In this document: one piece after another, positions 50,611 to 59,306 of the stretch
Layout of the letters: each line of letters starts with the position of its first letter
How positions within the stretch are numbered: the stretch's first letter is position 1
Assembly (NCBI RefSeq): GCF_003003235.1
Contig: NZ_PVUE01000001.1
Location: forward strand, 186,001-250,000
DNA length: 64,000 nucleotides
Origin: Antricoccus suffuscus
Lineage (GTDB): Bacteria > Actinomycetota > Actinomycetes > Mycobacteriales > Antricoccaceae
Direction: 5' to 3'
Position numbers and translations under genes: made by a program
Notes under the pieces: generated by a model
Database searches by the model: none
Told to the model about the DNA's origin: nothing
What the model saw: only the letters and a program-made list of their open reading frames with translations

Positions 50611-51123
50611 ATGCATCTGAACCCTTACGGTGAGTACGCCGTACAACTCGCAGTGGAACTGGCTAACCGTCCGCCGGAGACGACACTCGAGTTGGTTGAG
50701 AGGTGCAAGGCGGCCAGTATCGTCATCGACTTCGAGGTGACCGACGACGACCTCGCCCAGACACTGGAGATGCTCAGCGAGTGGAGGCTCATCGCAGACA
50801 ACACCGACCCTGAGACACGCGCCAAGCATGTGAACGCGATGCTCGAGGAGGCCTCGGCGTACCCGCGGATGACCAACCACGTCGGCTATGGTTGGCACCT
50901 GCACTACCGCGACGACCAGCAGTCTCTGGCCGGCGTACTCAAGGCCCTGGTGTCGGTGGGTACGGCGCTGCACCTGGTTGGCCGCGGCATGCACCGACTT
51001 GGGCGGTGCGCGTTGGAAGAGTGCGACAACCTGTACGCCGATATCTCGCGCAATGGCCGGCAGCGATACTGCTCCCCGCGGTGCGCCAACCGGGACGCCG
51101 TACGCCGGCATCGCGCCCGCTAG
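50611..51123 (+). CDS. ABATE/CGNR zinc-finger protein
   Basis: This 170-residue putative stress-related regulator has an N-terminal ABATE domain (about 1-120; VQLAVELANRPPET opens it) and a C-terminal CGNR-type zinc finger. The finger's four cysteines are visible: GRCALEECDNLYADISRNGR and YCSPRCANRDAVRRHR (CxxxxC...CxxxC; here CANR stands for CGNR). Such proteins are thought to bind DNA. It lies 12 bases after the SIMPL gene and 37 before GPP34 on the same strand. Confidence 0.87.
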   Translation: MHLNPYGEYAVQLAVELANRPPETTLELVERCKAASIVIDFEVTDDDLAQTLEMLSEWRLIADNTDPETRAKHVNAMLEEASAYPRMTNHVGYGWHLHYRDDQQSLAGVLKALVSVGTALHLVGRGMHRLGRCALEECDNLYADISRNGRQRYCSPRCANRDAVRRHRAR

Positions 51124-51160
51124 CAGGCGCAAATCCGCCGATTGCGCGGTACCGTTAATC

Positions 51161-51847
51161 ATGTTGATCGTTGAGGATTTGTTCCTGCTACTGACCGACG
51201 ACGAGTCCGGCAAGACCTACGCCGCCGGGGGCACCACCGACTACGCGCTGGCCGGTTCACTACTGCTGGAGTTGCTGCTCGAACGCCGAGTACGCGCGAC
51301 GATCGAGCCCAAACACCAGGGCGGGTTGCTTGAGGTCGTGGACACGACCCCGACTGGGGATGCGATCTTCGACCACGGACTTAGCATTGTCGCCAAACAC
51401 GACGGCGAACGACTGCCCAACGTGATCCCGCCGCTGCACATCGGGCTGCGTGACCATCTGCGTGAGTCCCTAGTCGCCAAGGGGATCTTGTGCGTCAAGG
51501 AGTCGAAGATCCTCGGCATCATTCCGCATCATGCTTGGCCCGCTCAGGACACCGTGCACGAGCACGACATCGTCGAGAAGGTCACCAACGCGCTCCTGAG
51601 CGTGACCGAGCCGACCGAGCGTATCGGCGCCCTGATCGCCGCGCTGTCGGCACTCGGCGCCGAAACGATGGTGCTCGAGCCGGAGGCGCACGGCGTACCG
51701 CGCAAAGACGTACGCCGCCGGGCATCGGCGATCGCCGATAACGCGGACTGGGCGCCGGCGGACCTGCGTGAGGGTGTGCAGCTGGTCATCGGCGCGATCA
51801 ATACGACGATCATGTCCTACACGACCGTGCCCGTCGTGCCGTTCTAG
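51161..51847 (+). CDS. GPP34/VPS74-like phosphoprotein
   Basis: This 228-residue homologue of the Golgi phosphoprotein 3 (GPP34) family is widespread in actinobacteria. LIVEDLFLLLTDDESGKTYA at the start and SLLLELLLERRVRATI are the classic opening. IRDHLRE-like LRDHLRESLVAKGILCVKES and a C-terminal VQLVIGAINTTIMSY fit. Eukaryotic relatives bind phosphatidylinositol-4-phosphate; the bacterial ligand is unknown. ATG 51161 is used because the family begins there; an earlier frame overlaps the CGNR gene. Confidence 0.9.
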   Translation: MLIVEDLFLLLTDDESGKTYAAGGTTDYALAGSLLLELLLERRVRATIEPKHQGGLLEVVDTTPTGDAIFDHGLSIVAKHDGERLPNVIPPLHIGLRDHLRESLVAKGILCVKESKILGIIPHHAWPAQDTVHEHDIVEKVTNALLSVTEPTERIGALIAALSALGAETMVLEPEAHGVPRKDVRRRASAIADNADWAPADLREGVQLVIGAINTTIMSYTTVPVVPF

Positions 51848-51941
51848 TCTCTTGCCGGGCCTCGCCTCTTCTCCCGGGAGCGAGTGGATCCCAACGGGGC
51901 ATCCACGCGGACGATCCCGCCGCTCATCCGGCAGGTATCCG

Positions 51942-52625
51942 CTAGCGGAAGTCGACCGCTTCGTCAACCGAGGCGCGGTCAGTGCGGAACGAGTTGACCG
52001 GATGCTCGTGGTCGGCGTACCCGAACGACACCGCGCAGACGACGAGCCGGTCATCGCCGATGTCGAAGAACTCACGCACGAACTTGGACTGGCGCGCGAC
52101 TGCGGCTTGCGGAATCGCCGCTATGCCAAGGCTTTCGGCCGCGAGCAGGAGGGTCGAAACGTAGGCGCCGCAGTCGACCGCGCCGTACGTGCCGAGCAAC
52201 TTGTCACTGGTGATGATCGCGGTGTGCGGGGCGCCGAACAGATCAAAGTTGAGCGCCATCTGTGCGTTGCGCGCGTCGTAATCATCGCGGGCGATGCCGA
52301 GTGCGCCATAGAGACCAAATCCGGCTCCGCGGCGGCGTTCTTGGTAGACGCCTGTGTATTTCTCCGGTCCGGGGATGTCGTAGGTGTCCGATGGCGTATT
52401 CGCGGCGTCCTGGCGAAGACCAGCGCGGAATTTGTCCGTCGTCTCGCCACTGGTCACGACGACCTGCCATGCCTGCGAATTGCACCACGAAGGCGTTCGC
52501 TGCGCGACCGCGAACATCTCGCGCATATCTGCCTCAGGCACCGGCTGGTCGGTGAACGCGCGGCAGGAGTAGCGATCGTTGAGGAGTTCGGCGAGTGCCT
52601 GAAGCTTGATGGCAGTGTTGGTCAT
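51942..52625 (-). CDS. Nitroreductase-family FMN oxidoreductase
   Basis: This 227-residue dimeric flavoenzyme has the FMN-binding RYSCRAFTDQPVPEADM near the start, PSWCNSQAWQVVVTSG (the S/T-x-x-N-x-Q-x-W pattern), and GAVDCGAYVSTLLLAAESLG plus IPQAAVARQSKFVREFF. It reduces nitro-aromatics, quinones or flavins with NAD(P)H. Length and motif order are normal. ATG 52625 has GAGGAG 12 bases upstream. The neighbouring UspA gene is divergent. Confidence 0.9.
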   Translation of the reverse strand: MTNTAIKLQALAELLNDRYSCRAFTDQPVPEADMREMFAVAQRTPSWCNSQAWQVVVTSGETTDKFRAGLRQDAANTPSDTYDIPGPEKYTGVYQERRRGAGFGLYGALGIARDDYDARNAQMALNFDLFGAPHTAIITSDKLLGTYGAVDCGAYVSTLLLAAESLGIAAIPQAAVARQSKFVREFFDIGDDRLVVCAVSFGYADHEHPVNSFRTDRASVDEAVDFR

Positions 52626-52778
52626 GCGGGGGAATTCTCCTCGCTCGGCGGGATTCGGCAACTGTTACTTAGCGTACGACGACCCGGTCTGCGCTTGCCT
52701 AGGGATGCCGCCGCGATGGATGATAAACGGACGTGATCGCGTATGCCGTCCGGCGTACGCCCGAGAAGGAGTCTGCTG

Positions 52779-53180
52779 ATGCCCGTTGTCGTCGGTTTTG
52801 TTCCCACCAATGAAGGTCGCACCGCGTTGCGGCGGGCGGTAGAGGAAGCATCGTTGCGAAACGAGAAACTCGTGGTCATCAGCTCCAACCGCGGCGGTGA
52901 ACGCTTTACCGATGCGCAGGCTAAGGGATTCGACGAGGAACTCGAGAAGATCAAGGCCGAGCTGTCGGCGAAAAGCGTCGATCACGAGGTGCGCGGGCTG
53001 GTGCGCGGCAATGACCCGTCCGAGGATCTGGTCGAGGTCGCCGAAGAGATCGGCGCGAAGCTGATCGTGATCGGACTGCGGCGCCGCTCGCCGGTCGGCA
53101 AGTTGCTGCTCGGCTCCAACGCACAGCGCATCCTGCTCGACGCCAAGTGCGACGTACTCGCGGTCAAAGCCGACGCCTAA
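52779..53180 (+). CDS. Universal stress protein UspA family
   Basis: This 133-residue single USP domain starts MPVVVGFVPTNEGRTALRRA and ends with the ATP-binding motif GLRRRSPVGKLLLGSNAQRI (G-2x-G-9x-G-S). ATP-binding USPs accumulate in stress and stationary phase. ATG 52779 is used because the beta strand begins there; 12 in-frame codons upstream are rejected. It is divergent from the nitroreductase and convergent with the quinone oxidoreductase gene. Confidence 0.92.
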   Translation: MPVVVGFVPTNEGRTALRRAVEEASLRNEKLVVISSNRGGERFTDAQAKGFDEELEKIKAELSAKSVDHEVRGLVRGNDPSEDLVEVAEEIGAKLIVIGLRRRSPVGKLLLGSNAQRILLDAKCDVLAVKADA

Positions 53181-53207
53181 TACCCCTTCGCTCAACGACC
53201 GAACTTC

Positions 53208-54161
53208 TTAGGGGACGAGCACCGTGCGGACCAGTCCGCTTGCCGGTGGCGGCTTCTGCAGGGCGTCTTTCAGCTGCTCGAAGTTCAACTCGTTCGCGGA
53301 CGGCACCGACACGCTGCGTTGCCCGAGCCGGGCGACCACCCCGCTGAGAGACTCCTCGGCGGCGCCGGGTCGCTCGCGCACGTAGTCGCCCCAGTCGACG
53401 CCGACGATCTCGCGTTCCTTCAGGAGCGTGTGGTTGGCCGGCAACTGTGGGATCATGCCGCTGGCGAACCCGACGACCAGGTACTTACCGCGGAAACCCA
53501 ATGACCGCAGGGCAAGTGGCGCCAGGTCGCCGCCGACGGGATCGATGACGTAGTCGACGCCATCCGGGTACGTCGCCTTCATGACGGCGCGCATGTCATC
53601 GGTACGCCGATCGATGACGAGCTCGGCGCCCGTGATGGCCTCGGGTTGAGAGGTGACGGCGACGACGTGCAGTCCGAGGTCGGCCGCGATCTCGACACAG
53701 GCCGCGCCTACTGCACCGCCCGCGCCGAGCACGAGCATCCGTTTGCCCGCCTCGGCAGTGATCCGGTTCTCCAGTGCATAGATCGCCGTACCGTACGCCT
53801 CCAGGCCGGCCGCGGCGCCCACGTCACTGAGTCGGTCGGGAATCGGCACGGTGCTGGCCGCTGCCACAGTGACCTTGGTGGCCCAGGCTCCGGCGCAGCG
53901 AGTCACGACCCGGTCGCCGACGGCGCGGTCTCGTACGTCGACGCCGACGGCAGTGATATCGCCGGCGCACATTCCGCCTGGCGTGTAAGGAAGCTTGGGC
54001 ACGACTTGGTACTTGCCGGTGACGATCAGCCGGTCGACATACGCGACATTGACCGCGCGTACGTTGATGATGACCTCGTTGGGGCCGGGTTCGGGATCTG
54101 CGGACTCGACGATCTGCAGCCCGTTCACGAGATCAAAGGAGTGGCATTGTAGAGACTTCAT
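53208..54161 (-). CDS. Zinc-free quinone-oxidoreductase-like MDR protein
   Basis: This 317-residue medium-chain dehydrogenase/reductase has a GroES-like N-terminal domain with VRAVNVAYVDRLIVTGKYQV and LPYTPGGMCAGDITAVG (G-x-E replaced by MCAGD). The NADPH motif is MLVLGAGGAVGAACVEIAAD, followed by VDYVIDPVGGDLAPLALRSL. The zinc-binding cysteines of alcohol dehydrogenases are missing, as in NADPH:quinone oxidoreductases and enoyl reductases. It is divergent from a small SCP2-like gene. Confidence 0.88.
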   Translation of the reverse strand: MKSLQCHSFDLVNGLQIVESADPEPGPNEVIINVRAVNVAYVDRLIVTGKYQVVPKLPYTPGGMCAGDITAVGVDVRDRAVGDRVVTRCAGAWATKVTVAAASTVPIPDRLSDVGAAAGLEAYGTAIYALENRITAEAGKRMLVLGAGGAVGAACVEIAADLGLHVVAVTSQPEAITGAELVIDRRTDDMRAVMKATYPDGVDYVIDPVGGDLAPLALRSLGFRGKYLVVGFASGMIPQLPANHTLLKEREIVGVDWGDYVRERPGAAEESLSGVVARLGQRSVSVPSANELNFEQLKDALQKPPPASGLVRTVLVP

Positions 54162-54235
54162 CGATCAGTTCTATACGAGCGGTCAGAGCGGCGTACCGGC
54201 TGGGTCGTCGGTCAGCGACCGGCAAAGGGGAGATC

Positions 54236-54595
54236 ATGCTCGAATCTCTAGCGGACACGATTAACGCCGACGCGGCGCTGGTACGCCGAGGCCGATACGT
54301 GAATGCGACGATGTTGTGGGACCTCGGCGACGAGAGGTACGCCGTCGCGATAGAGCACGGACGAGTCGTGTCGGTGCAGAAACCACATGTGATGGCGACG
54401 TGGACGTTCGCCGTACGCGCTCCTTTGTCCGAGTGGCAGGAGTTCTGGCACGCAGACCCGAAGCCTGGCTCGCATGACATCCTCGCGCTGCTGCGCAGGC
54501 AGGTCGCGGTCGTCGAGGGTGACCTGCACCCGTTCATGGCAAACCTCATGTACTTCAAGGGCGTGCTCGCCGCGCCGCGTCAGGGGGCGAAATGA
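54236..54595 (+). CDS. Small SCP2-like protein
   Basis: This 119-residue protein resembles a sterol-carrier-protein-2 fold: FTVTF-like VSVQKPHVMATWTFAVRAPL, SEWQEFWHADPKPGSHDILA and the end HPFMANLMYFKGVLAAPRQG. Proteins of this kind bind fatty acyl or sterol ligands and often accompany hydrolases in side-chain catabolism. The stop overlaps the ATG of the alpha/beta-hydrolase (ATGA), so they work together. The assignment is moderate, because SCP2 similarity is weak by eye. Confidence 0.6.
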   Translation: MLESLADTINADAALVRRGRYVNATMLWDLGDERYAVAIEHGRVVSVQKPHVMATWTFAVRAPLSEWQEFWHADPKPGSHDILALLRRQVAVVEGDLHPFMANLMYFKGVLAAPRQGAK

Positions 54596-55455
54596 ATCCG
54601 CGGATCGAGCCGATCAAGGGCTACTACCTACGAACGACCATCGCCGGCGTCGACCAGCGGGTGTACGTCGAAGAGGCAGGAGAGGGGATTCCGCTGCTGT
54701 GCCTGCACACAGCGGGATCGGACGGCCGGCAGTTCCGGCACATGATGAACGATCCACGGATCACCGACCATTTTCGGGTAGTCGTGTTCGATCTGCCGTG
54801 GCACGGCAAGTCCTCGCCGCCCGCCGGTTGGGAAGGTACGACGTACCAGCTCGATGCCGATACGTATGCCGAGACCATCCTGACCGTGAAGCGCGACCTT
54901 GAGCTGGATCGGCCGGTATTGCTGGGATGTTCGATTGGCGGCCGCATCGTGTTGCAGCTCGCACGCACACATCCAGAGGAGTTCGCCGCGGTCATCGGGC
55001 TGCAGTCCGGCGTCGCCGTACCGCCGTACTACGACCGGAGTTACCTTGGTCGGCCCGATGTCAACGAGAGTGAACTGTGCGTGGCGTTGATGTCCGGTTT
55101 GATCGGTCCGGCGGCGCCATCGGCCGATCGATGGGAGACGCTCTGGCATTACGCCCAAGGCGGGCCCGGGGTGTTCAACGGCGACCTGCACTTCTACTCC
55201 GACCAGCGGGACCTTCTAGAGGACGTCGCGAAGATCGACACCAGTCTGTGCCCGCTCTACTTGCTCTCGGGTGAGTACGACTACTCGTGCCTGCCGTCGG
55301 ACAGCGCCGCCGTTGCAGAACATGTCGACGGCGCCGAATTCGCCGTCATGAAGGGAATCGGCCACTTTCCGATGAGCGAAGACCACGACATGTTCTACTC
55401 ATACCTCGGCCCCGTCCTCAACTCCGCCAGATCTCGCCGCGGTAAAGGCTGCTAA
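54592..55455 (+). CDS. Alpha/beta-hydrolase
   Basis: This 287-residue cytoplasmic hydrolase has the oxyanion strand LLCLHTAGSDGRQFRHMMND, the nucleophile VLLGCSIGGRIVLQLART (GxSxG), an acidic residue in LLSGEYDYSCLPSDSAA and the His in MKGIGHFPMSEDHDMFY. That is a complete Ser-Asp-His set. It resembles C-C bond hydrolases and esterases; the substrate is not known. Translation is coupled with the upstream SCP2-like gene, pointing to a lipophilic or sterol-like substrate. Confidence 0.88.
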   Translation: MNPRIEPIKGYYLRTTIAGVDQRVYVEEAGEGIPLLCLHTAGSDGRQFRHMMNDPRITDHFRVVVFDLPWHGKSSPPAGWEGTTYQLDADTYAETILTVKRDLELDRPVLLGCSIGGRIVLQLARTHPEEFAAVIGLQSGVAVPPYYDRSYLGRPDVNESELCVALMSGLIGPAAPSADRWETLWHYAQGGPGVFNGDLHFYSDQRDLLEDVAKIDTSLCPLYLLSGEYDYSCLPSDSAAVAEHVDGAEFAVMKGIGHFPMSEDHDMFYSYLGPVLNSARSRRGKGC

Positions 55456-55617
55456 TCCTCGCCGAGATGCAGCAAGATGAGCCAAGCTCGTCGCGGCCCA
55501 CGACTTCGAATATTGCGGGCTTATGGCCTTCTTTGCCGTTGTGCTACGTAACAATCCAACTATTGCTGAATTATGCCCACTGTTGTATCGATCGCGTTCC
55601 GCATGGTCTGGCGTCGC

Positions 55618-56937
55618 TCATTCGTGTCTGTTGTTGAGTGTGATGCGGTGATGCAGGATCGGGGTACGAGTCGCGTCAATCCAGACCGGCGGGCGCCAGT
55701 GTGGAAGCCCGTTGATCATGAGTGACTTCCAACCGCGGTTCTCGAATTCGCGGTGGTGGTATCCGCACGCGAGGGTAAGACCGTCGATGTCGGTTGCTCC
55801 GCCGTCCCGCCAGGCGATCACGTGATGTACCTGGCACCATTCGGGTGGTACGTCGCAGCCAGGGAAGGAGCATCCACCGTCGCGCGCGACCAGCGCCGCG
55901 AACTGCCGGTCCGATGCCAGCCGTGCCGCGTGGCCCAGATGTAGCACGACACCGTTGCTGTCCAGCACAGCGGGCAGGAACTTCAGGTGCGCCGCTTCGG
56001 CGAGCAGATCTCGCACCGGGACCCGGACACCATGCGTGCTGGTGGCGTACCCACAGCCGGCCATCAGGTCCTCGAGGCGGATGGTGGTGATGACGGTGCC
56101 ACGGATCCCGCCGCGACCGGTCGCCGGGTTGGTGTCCAGCAGCCGGTTGCAGGCATCCAATAACGCGTCGTGCATCCGTTGGCCGCCGGTACGCTTATCG
56201 CGCCCATCAACGTCGGCCGCGCGGGGCGCGGCGAGTGGGTCGAGGACGGCGCGTAGTTTCGCGAGAAGTTCGGCCGTCGCGTGGCCGGTGATCGTCCCAT
56301 TGTCGTGCAGGTGCACGGCGCGTTGCCGGCGACGTTCGGCGTCGCGGGGCTCGTCACCGTCAGGGTCGAGTCGGTCGGAGATCTCCGAGGCGAGGCCGTC
56401 GAGGTCCTTCGGCCCAAGCGTGTCGGTGTGACTAGCGAGGATGGTCTCCGCCTCCTCGAGGTCGGCGGGCCTGATCCCGGGCCGCCCATCGAGGCGGTGC
56501 AGTGCCTTATAGATGATCCGGGCCTGCGCTGCAGTGACCCGGCCCGCGCGTTGTCGTTCGGCGAGATAGGGCCTTACCGGCGCTAATGGTTGCCCGCCCA
56601 GCGTGACCCGCTGACCGAGTGCCGCGGCGGCCTCGACCCGGTGCCGCGCGTCGGTGTGGGTGAGGTGCAGGGTGTCCGCGAGCAGGTTAGTCACATTCCG
56701 GGCGGTGAGTACGTCCGCGGCGCGGGTGTCTTCCAGGGCCCCGATGATCGCGTGGTCAAGGACGGCCAGACTGTTGCGGGCCTGTTCTACCTCACGCGCG
56801 AACTGGATGAGCGCGACCGGCCCGAGTCCCGATAACGCGCCGCGGGTGGAGGTAGCAACCAGCTCGCGCGAGGCATCGGTAAAGGCGTGCTGGCAACCGG
56901 TGAGGGCGTCTAGTCCGGACAGATATGCGACGCTCAC
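55618..56937 (-). CDS. DUF222 (13E12) HNH endonuclease-domain protein
   Basis: This 439-residue member of the large actinobacterial 13E12 repeat family has an N-terminal DUF222 domain (about 20-330) and a C-terminal HNH nuclease module with CSFPGCDVPPEWCQVHHVIA, WRDGGATDIDGLTLACGYHH, and Cys pairs around HH. It is probably a DNA-binding nuclease; its biological role is unknown. The clean LexA box 78 bases upstream suggests DNA-damage induction, as reported for several mycobacterial 13E12 genes. The start at 56937 is the first in frame. Confidence 0.88.
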   Translation of the reverse strand: MSVAYLSGLDALTGCQHAFTDASRELVATSTRGALSGLGPVALIQFAREVEQARNSLAVLDHAIIGALEDTRAADVLTARNVTNLLADTLHLTHTDARHRVEAAAALGQRVTLGGQPLAPVRPYLAERQRAGRVTAAQARIIYKALHRLDGRPGIRPADLEEAETILASHTDTLGPKDLDGLASEISDRLDPDGDEPRDAERRRQRAVHLHDNGTITGHATAELLAKLRAVLDPLAAPRAADVDGRDKRTGGQRMHDALLDACNRLLDTNPATGRGGIRGTVITTIRLEDLMAGCGYATSTHGVRVPVRDLLAEAAHLKFLPAVLDSNGVVLHLGHAARLASDRQFAALVARDGGCSFPGCDVPPEWCQVHHVIAWRDGGATDIDGLTLACGYHHREFENRGWKSLMINGLPHWRPPVWIDATRTPILHHRITLNNRHE

Positions 56938-57014
56938 GACCGATCACCCACTCAAACTTGCTGATACGTATGTTCGAATTCTATCAAGCGGCGTATCGAT
57001 TTTCAATAGGGCTG

Positions 57015-57028
57015 CGAACAGTTGTTCG
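57015..57028. promoter_or_regulatory. LexA (SOS) box
   Basis: CGAACAGTTGTTCG is a perfect match to the actinobacterial SOS box CGAAC-N4-GTTCG. It lies about 78 bases upstream of the DUF222-HNH gene (minus strand). An imperfect second site, ACGTATGTTCGAA, lies at about 56965-56977. LexA cleavage after DNA damage should induce the gene. Confidence 0.8.
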
Positions 57029-57092
57029 AATCGTTTGAGTAAGCCTGCTAAAGCGCCTATGCTAACGAACTCCTGCGTTCGACGACCGAGAT

Positions 57093-58265
57093 CTAACGGC
57101 CGAGGATCGAGTCCGAGATGACGCGCATCTGGATCTCGCTGGTGCCTTCGAAGATCTTCGTGAGGCGGGCATCGCGCCAGTAGCGCTCGGCCGCGAAGTC
57201 CGTGGTGTAGCCGGCGCCGCCGTGGATCTGCAGCCCCTCGCTGGTGACTCGCTCGGCCATCTCGCTGGCGAGGTACTTGACCATCGAGGCCTGTGTGCTG
57301 GCGCGTTCGCCGGCGTCGATCTGACGAGTGACGGCGTACATCAGTTGGCGCACCGATTCGACCTGTGCGGCCATATCGGCGATCTTGAAGCGAATCGCCT
57401 GGAACTTCGCGATCGGCTGGTCGAACTGGATGCGGGTGTTGGCGTACTCGACGGCATCTTCCAAAGCGCCGCGGGCCAGCCCGATCGACCGGGCAGCGGT
57501 GTGTGCGCGCGCCGTGTCGAGGAACTCCATGATGGTGTAGAAACCCTTGCCCTCAACCCCAAGTAGCGCCTCGTCGCCGACCTTGAAGTTGTCGAATGAG
57601 AGCTCCCAGGTGCTCCATCCGTGGTATCCGATCTTGCGGACCTTGGTGCCCTTGAGGCCGTCCGGCAATGTGCCGCGTTCTTTGGGGATGAAGAACGTCG
57701 AGACGCCTTCGTGGCGACGCTTCGGGTCGGACGGCGGCGAGGTACGCGCGAAGACGATCAGGTAGTCCGAGCCGTCAGCGAAAGTGCACCACATCTTGGT
57801 GCCGTTGATGACCCAGCCGTCATCGGTCTTGGTGGCGCGGCAGGACATGTTGGCGACATCCGAACCCGCCTCGGGCTCGGAGATCGCGATCGCGCCGAGG
57901 AACTCGCCGCTGGCGACCTTCGGCATGTACTCCTTGCGCTGTTCCTCGGTGAAGCCGGAGTTGAGCGAGTTGCCGCGCGCGATGAGGCTGCCGACGCTCA
58001 TCCATGCGCGGGAGAGCTCTTCGGCGATGATGCAGTATTCGGTGGCGCCGAGTCCGAGGCCGCCGTACTCCTCGGAGATGGTGATGCCGAAGAAGCCCAT
58101 CTCGCCCATCTTGTTGCGCAGTGAGTCGGGAATGTCGCCGTGGATAGGGTCGAGCTCGTTGGCGACGGGCAGGACTTCCTTCATGGCGAAGTCGCGGGCG
58201 AGCGCCTGCAGCTCACGCTGGTCGGGCGTCAGGCCGGCGGCGGAGAACTTGCTGTCTAAAGGCAT
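57093..58265 (-). CDS. Acyl-CoA dehydrogenase
   Basis: This 390-residue FAD enzyme catalyses alpha,beta-dehydrogenation of acyl-CoA. The signatures are GAIAISEPEAGSDVANMSCR (ACAD signature 1), GTKMWCTFADGSDYLIVFA, QIHGGAGYTTDFAAERYWRD (signature 2) and the C-terminal catalytic Glu in TKIFEGTSEIQMRV. Length is standard. ATG 58265 has GAGGTCCTCC upstream. Its acyl-chain preference cannot be read from sequence. Neighbouring PHA and solute-binding genes suggest carbon-storage or fatty-acid metabolism. Confidence 0.92.
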   Translation of the reverse strand: MPLDSKFSAAGLTPDQRELQALARDFAMKEVLPVANELDPIHGDIPDSLRNKMGEMGFFGITISEEYGGLGLGATEYCIIAEELSRAWMSVGSLIARGNSLNSGFTEEQRKEYMPKVASGEFLGAIAISEPEAGSDVANMSCRATKTDDGWVINGTKMWCTFADGSDYLIVFARTSPPSDPKRRHEGVSTFFIPKERGTLPDGLKGTKVRKIGYHGWSTWELSFDNFKVGDEALLGVEGKGFYTIMEFLDTARAHTAARSIGLARGALEDAVEYANTRIQFDQPIAKFQAIRFKIADMAAQVESVRQLMYAVTRQIDAGERASTQASMVKYLASEMAERVTSEGLQIHGGAGYTTDFAAERYWRDARLTKIFEGTSEIQMRVISDSILGR

Positions 58266-58457
58266 TGGAGGACCTCTTCGGTTTTCGGGCAACTCGGGCA
58301 GTACTGGTGTCGGTCAGTGGTTCGACGTGGGCATCCCACATCGTCGATCCGGGACGTTATCGACCTTAATGATCATGCGGGAGGCCAATGTCGGCAGGTG
58401 CACGGGGTCCCGCCAGCGCGGGATCCGTGTGGTGCGACGTAGCCAATCCAGCTCACG

Positions 58458-59306
58458 TCAGGCGTTCTTGGCCTTCCGTTTGGTCTGGCTGACGGCCGGC
58501 GACTCCAATAGGAAATCTCCAATGATCGGCGCGTAGGTCTCGGCGTTGACGATGACATCGACGTGCCCGCCGGGATACATGACCAGCTTGCTGTGCGGCA
58601 TCCGCCAGTGGATCATCCGGCCGTTGATCGGCCGGATGATCGGGTCGTCGTCCCCGAAGAGCAACAACGTCTGCTGTTTGACTTGGGAAAGCCACCGAAG
58701 GCTCGTCCACCCGACCATCGCCAAAAGCTGGTTGGCGTACCCCACCTTGGACACTCCATGCGCGATGTCCCCGAAGATATCGCGTGCCTCTTCGGGACGC
58801 TCACGCATCGAGCCGCCGTACAGCATGGGTGCCACGGCCGCAGCCTTAGCGGCGTCCCGATGCCGACTTCCGGATAGCAGCTGGGCCAGCACTCGTGGTT
58901 GGCCAGGGACCATAGTCATCCCGGTTCCGGTGCAGGCCAGCACCAGCCGCCGGCAGAACCGCGGGTACTGGTGCGCAAACTGTTGTGCCAGGCCGCCGCC
59001 CCAGGAGATCCCAAAGACGTCCACCTGTTTGTAGTCGAGTTGGATGCACAGCTGGTGAATCGTCTGTGCCAGACCGGACATCCGGTATGGCCGAGCGGGC
59101 GTAGCCGAGCCGCCAACACCCGGTACGTCGAATCGTACGACCCCAATACGGTCGTCCAACGCGTCGACGAGCGGTTGCAGTGCTTCCAAGCTCGTGCCGA
59201 TCCCGTTGCACATCAGCAGCGGCGGTACGGCGGGGTCGCCCGGCCGCACCTGCACGCGGATCTCCTGGCCGTGAATGTTTTCAATCTGAGTCTGAGTGTT
59301 GCCCAT
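58458..59306 (-). CDS. phaZ: Poly(3-hydroxyalkanoate) depolymerase-like hydrolase
   Basis: This 282-residue intracellular alpha/beta-hydrolase shows LLMCNGIGTSLEALQPLVDA at the start, VRFDVPGVGGSATPARPYRM, the nucleophile VDVFGISWGGGLAQQFAHQY (GISWG), the acidic LLLFGDDDPIIRPINGRMIH and the His in YPGGHVDVIVN. These phrases match medium-chain PHA depolymerase PhaZ and related hydrolases. It mobilises stored polymer. Its ATG overlaps the phaC stop by one base (TAATG), so it is coupled to the synthase. Confidence 0.88.
   Translation of the reverse strand: MGNTQTQIENIHGQEIRVQVRPGDPAVPPLLMCNGIGTSLEALQPLVDALDDRIGVVRFDVPGVGGSATPARPYRMSGLAQTIHQLCIQLDYKQVDVFGISWGGGLAQQFAHQYPRFCRRLVLACTGTGMTMVPGQPRVLAQLLSGSRHRDAAKAAAVAPMLYGGSMRERPEEARDIFGDIAHGVSKVGYANQLLAMVGWTSLRWLSQVKQQTLLLFGDDDPIIRPINGRMIHWRMPHSKLVMYPGGHVDVIVNAETYAPIIGDFLLESPAVSQTKRKAKNA

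Noticed and set aside
55618-56937. HNH protein as part of a mobile intron or phage
   Set aside because: DUF222 architecture is chromosomal in actinobacteria; no reverse transcriptase, integrase, terminal repeats or att sites are seen.
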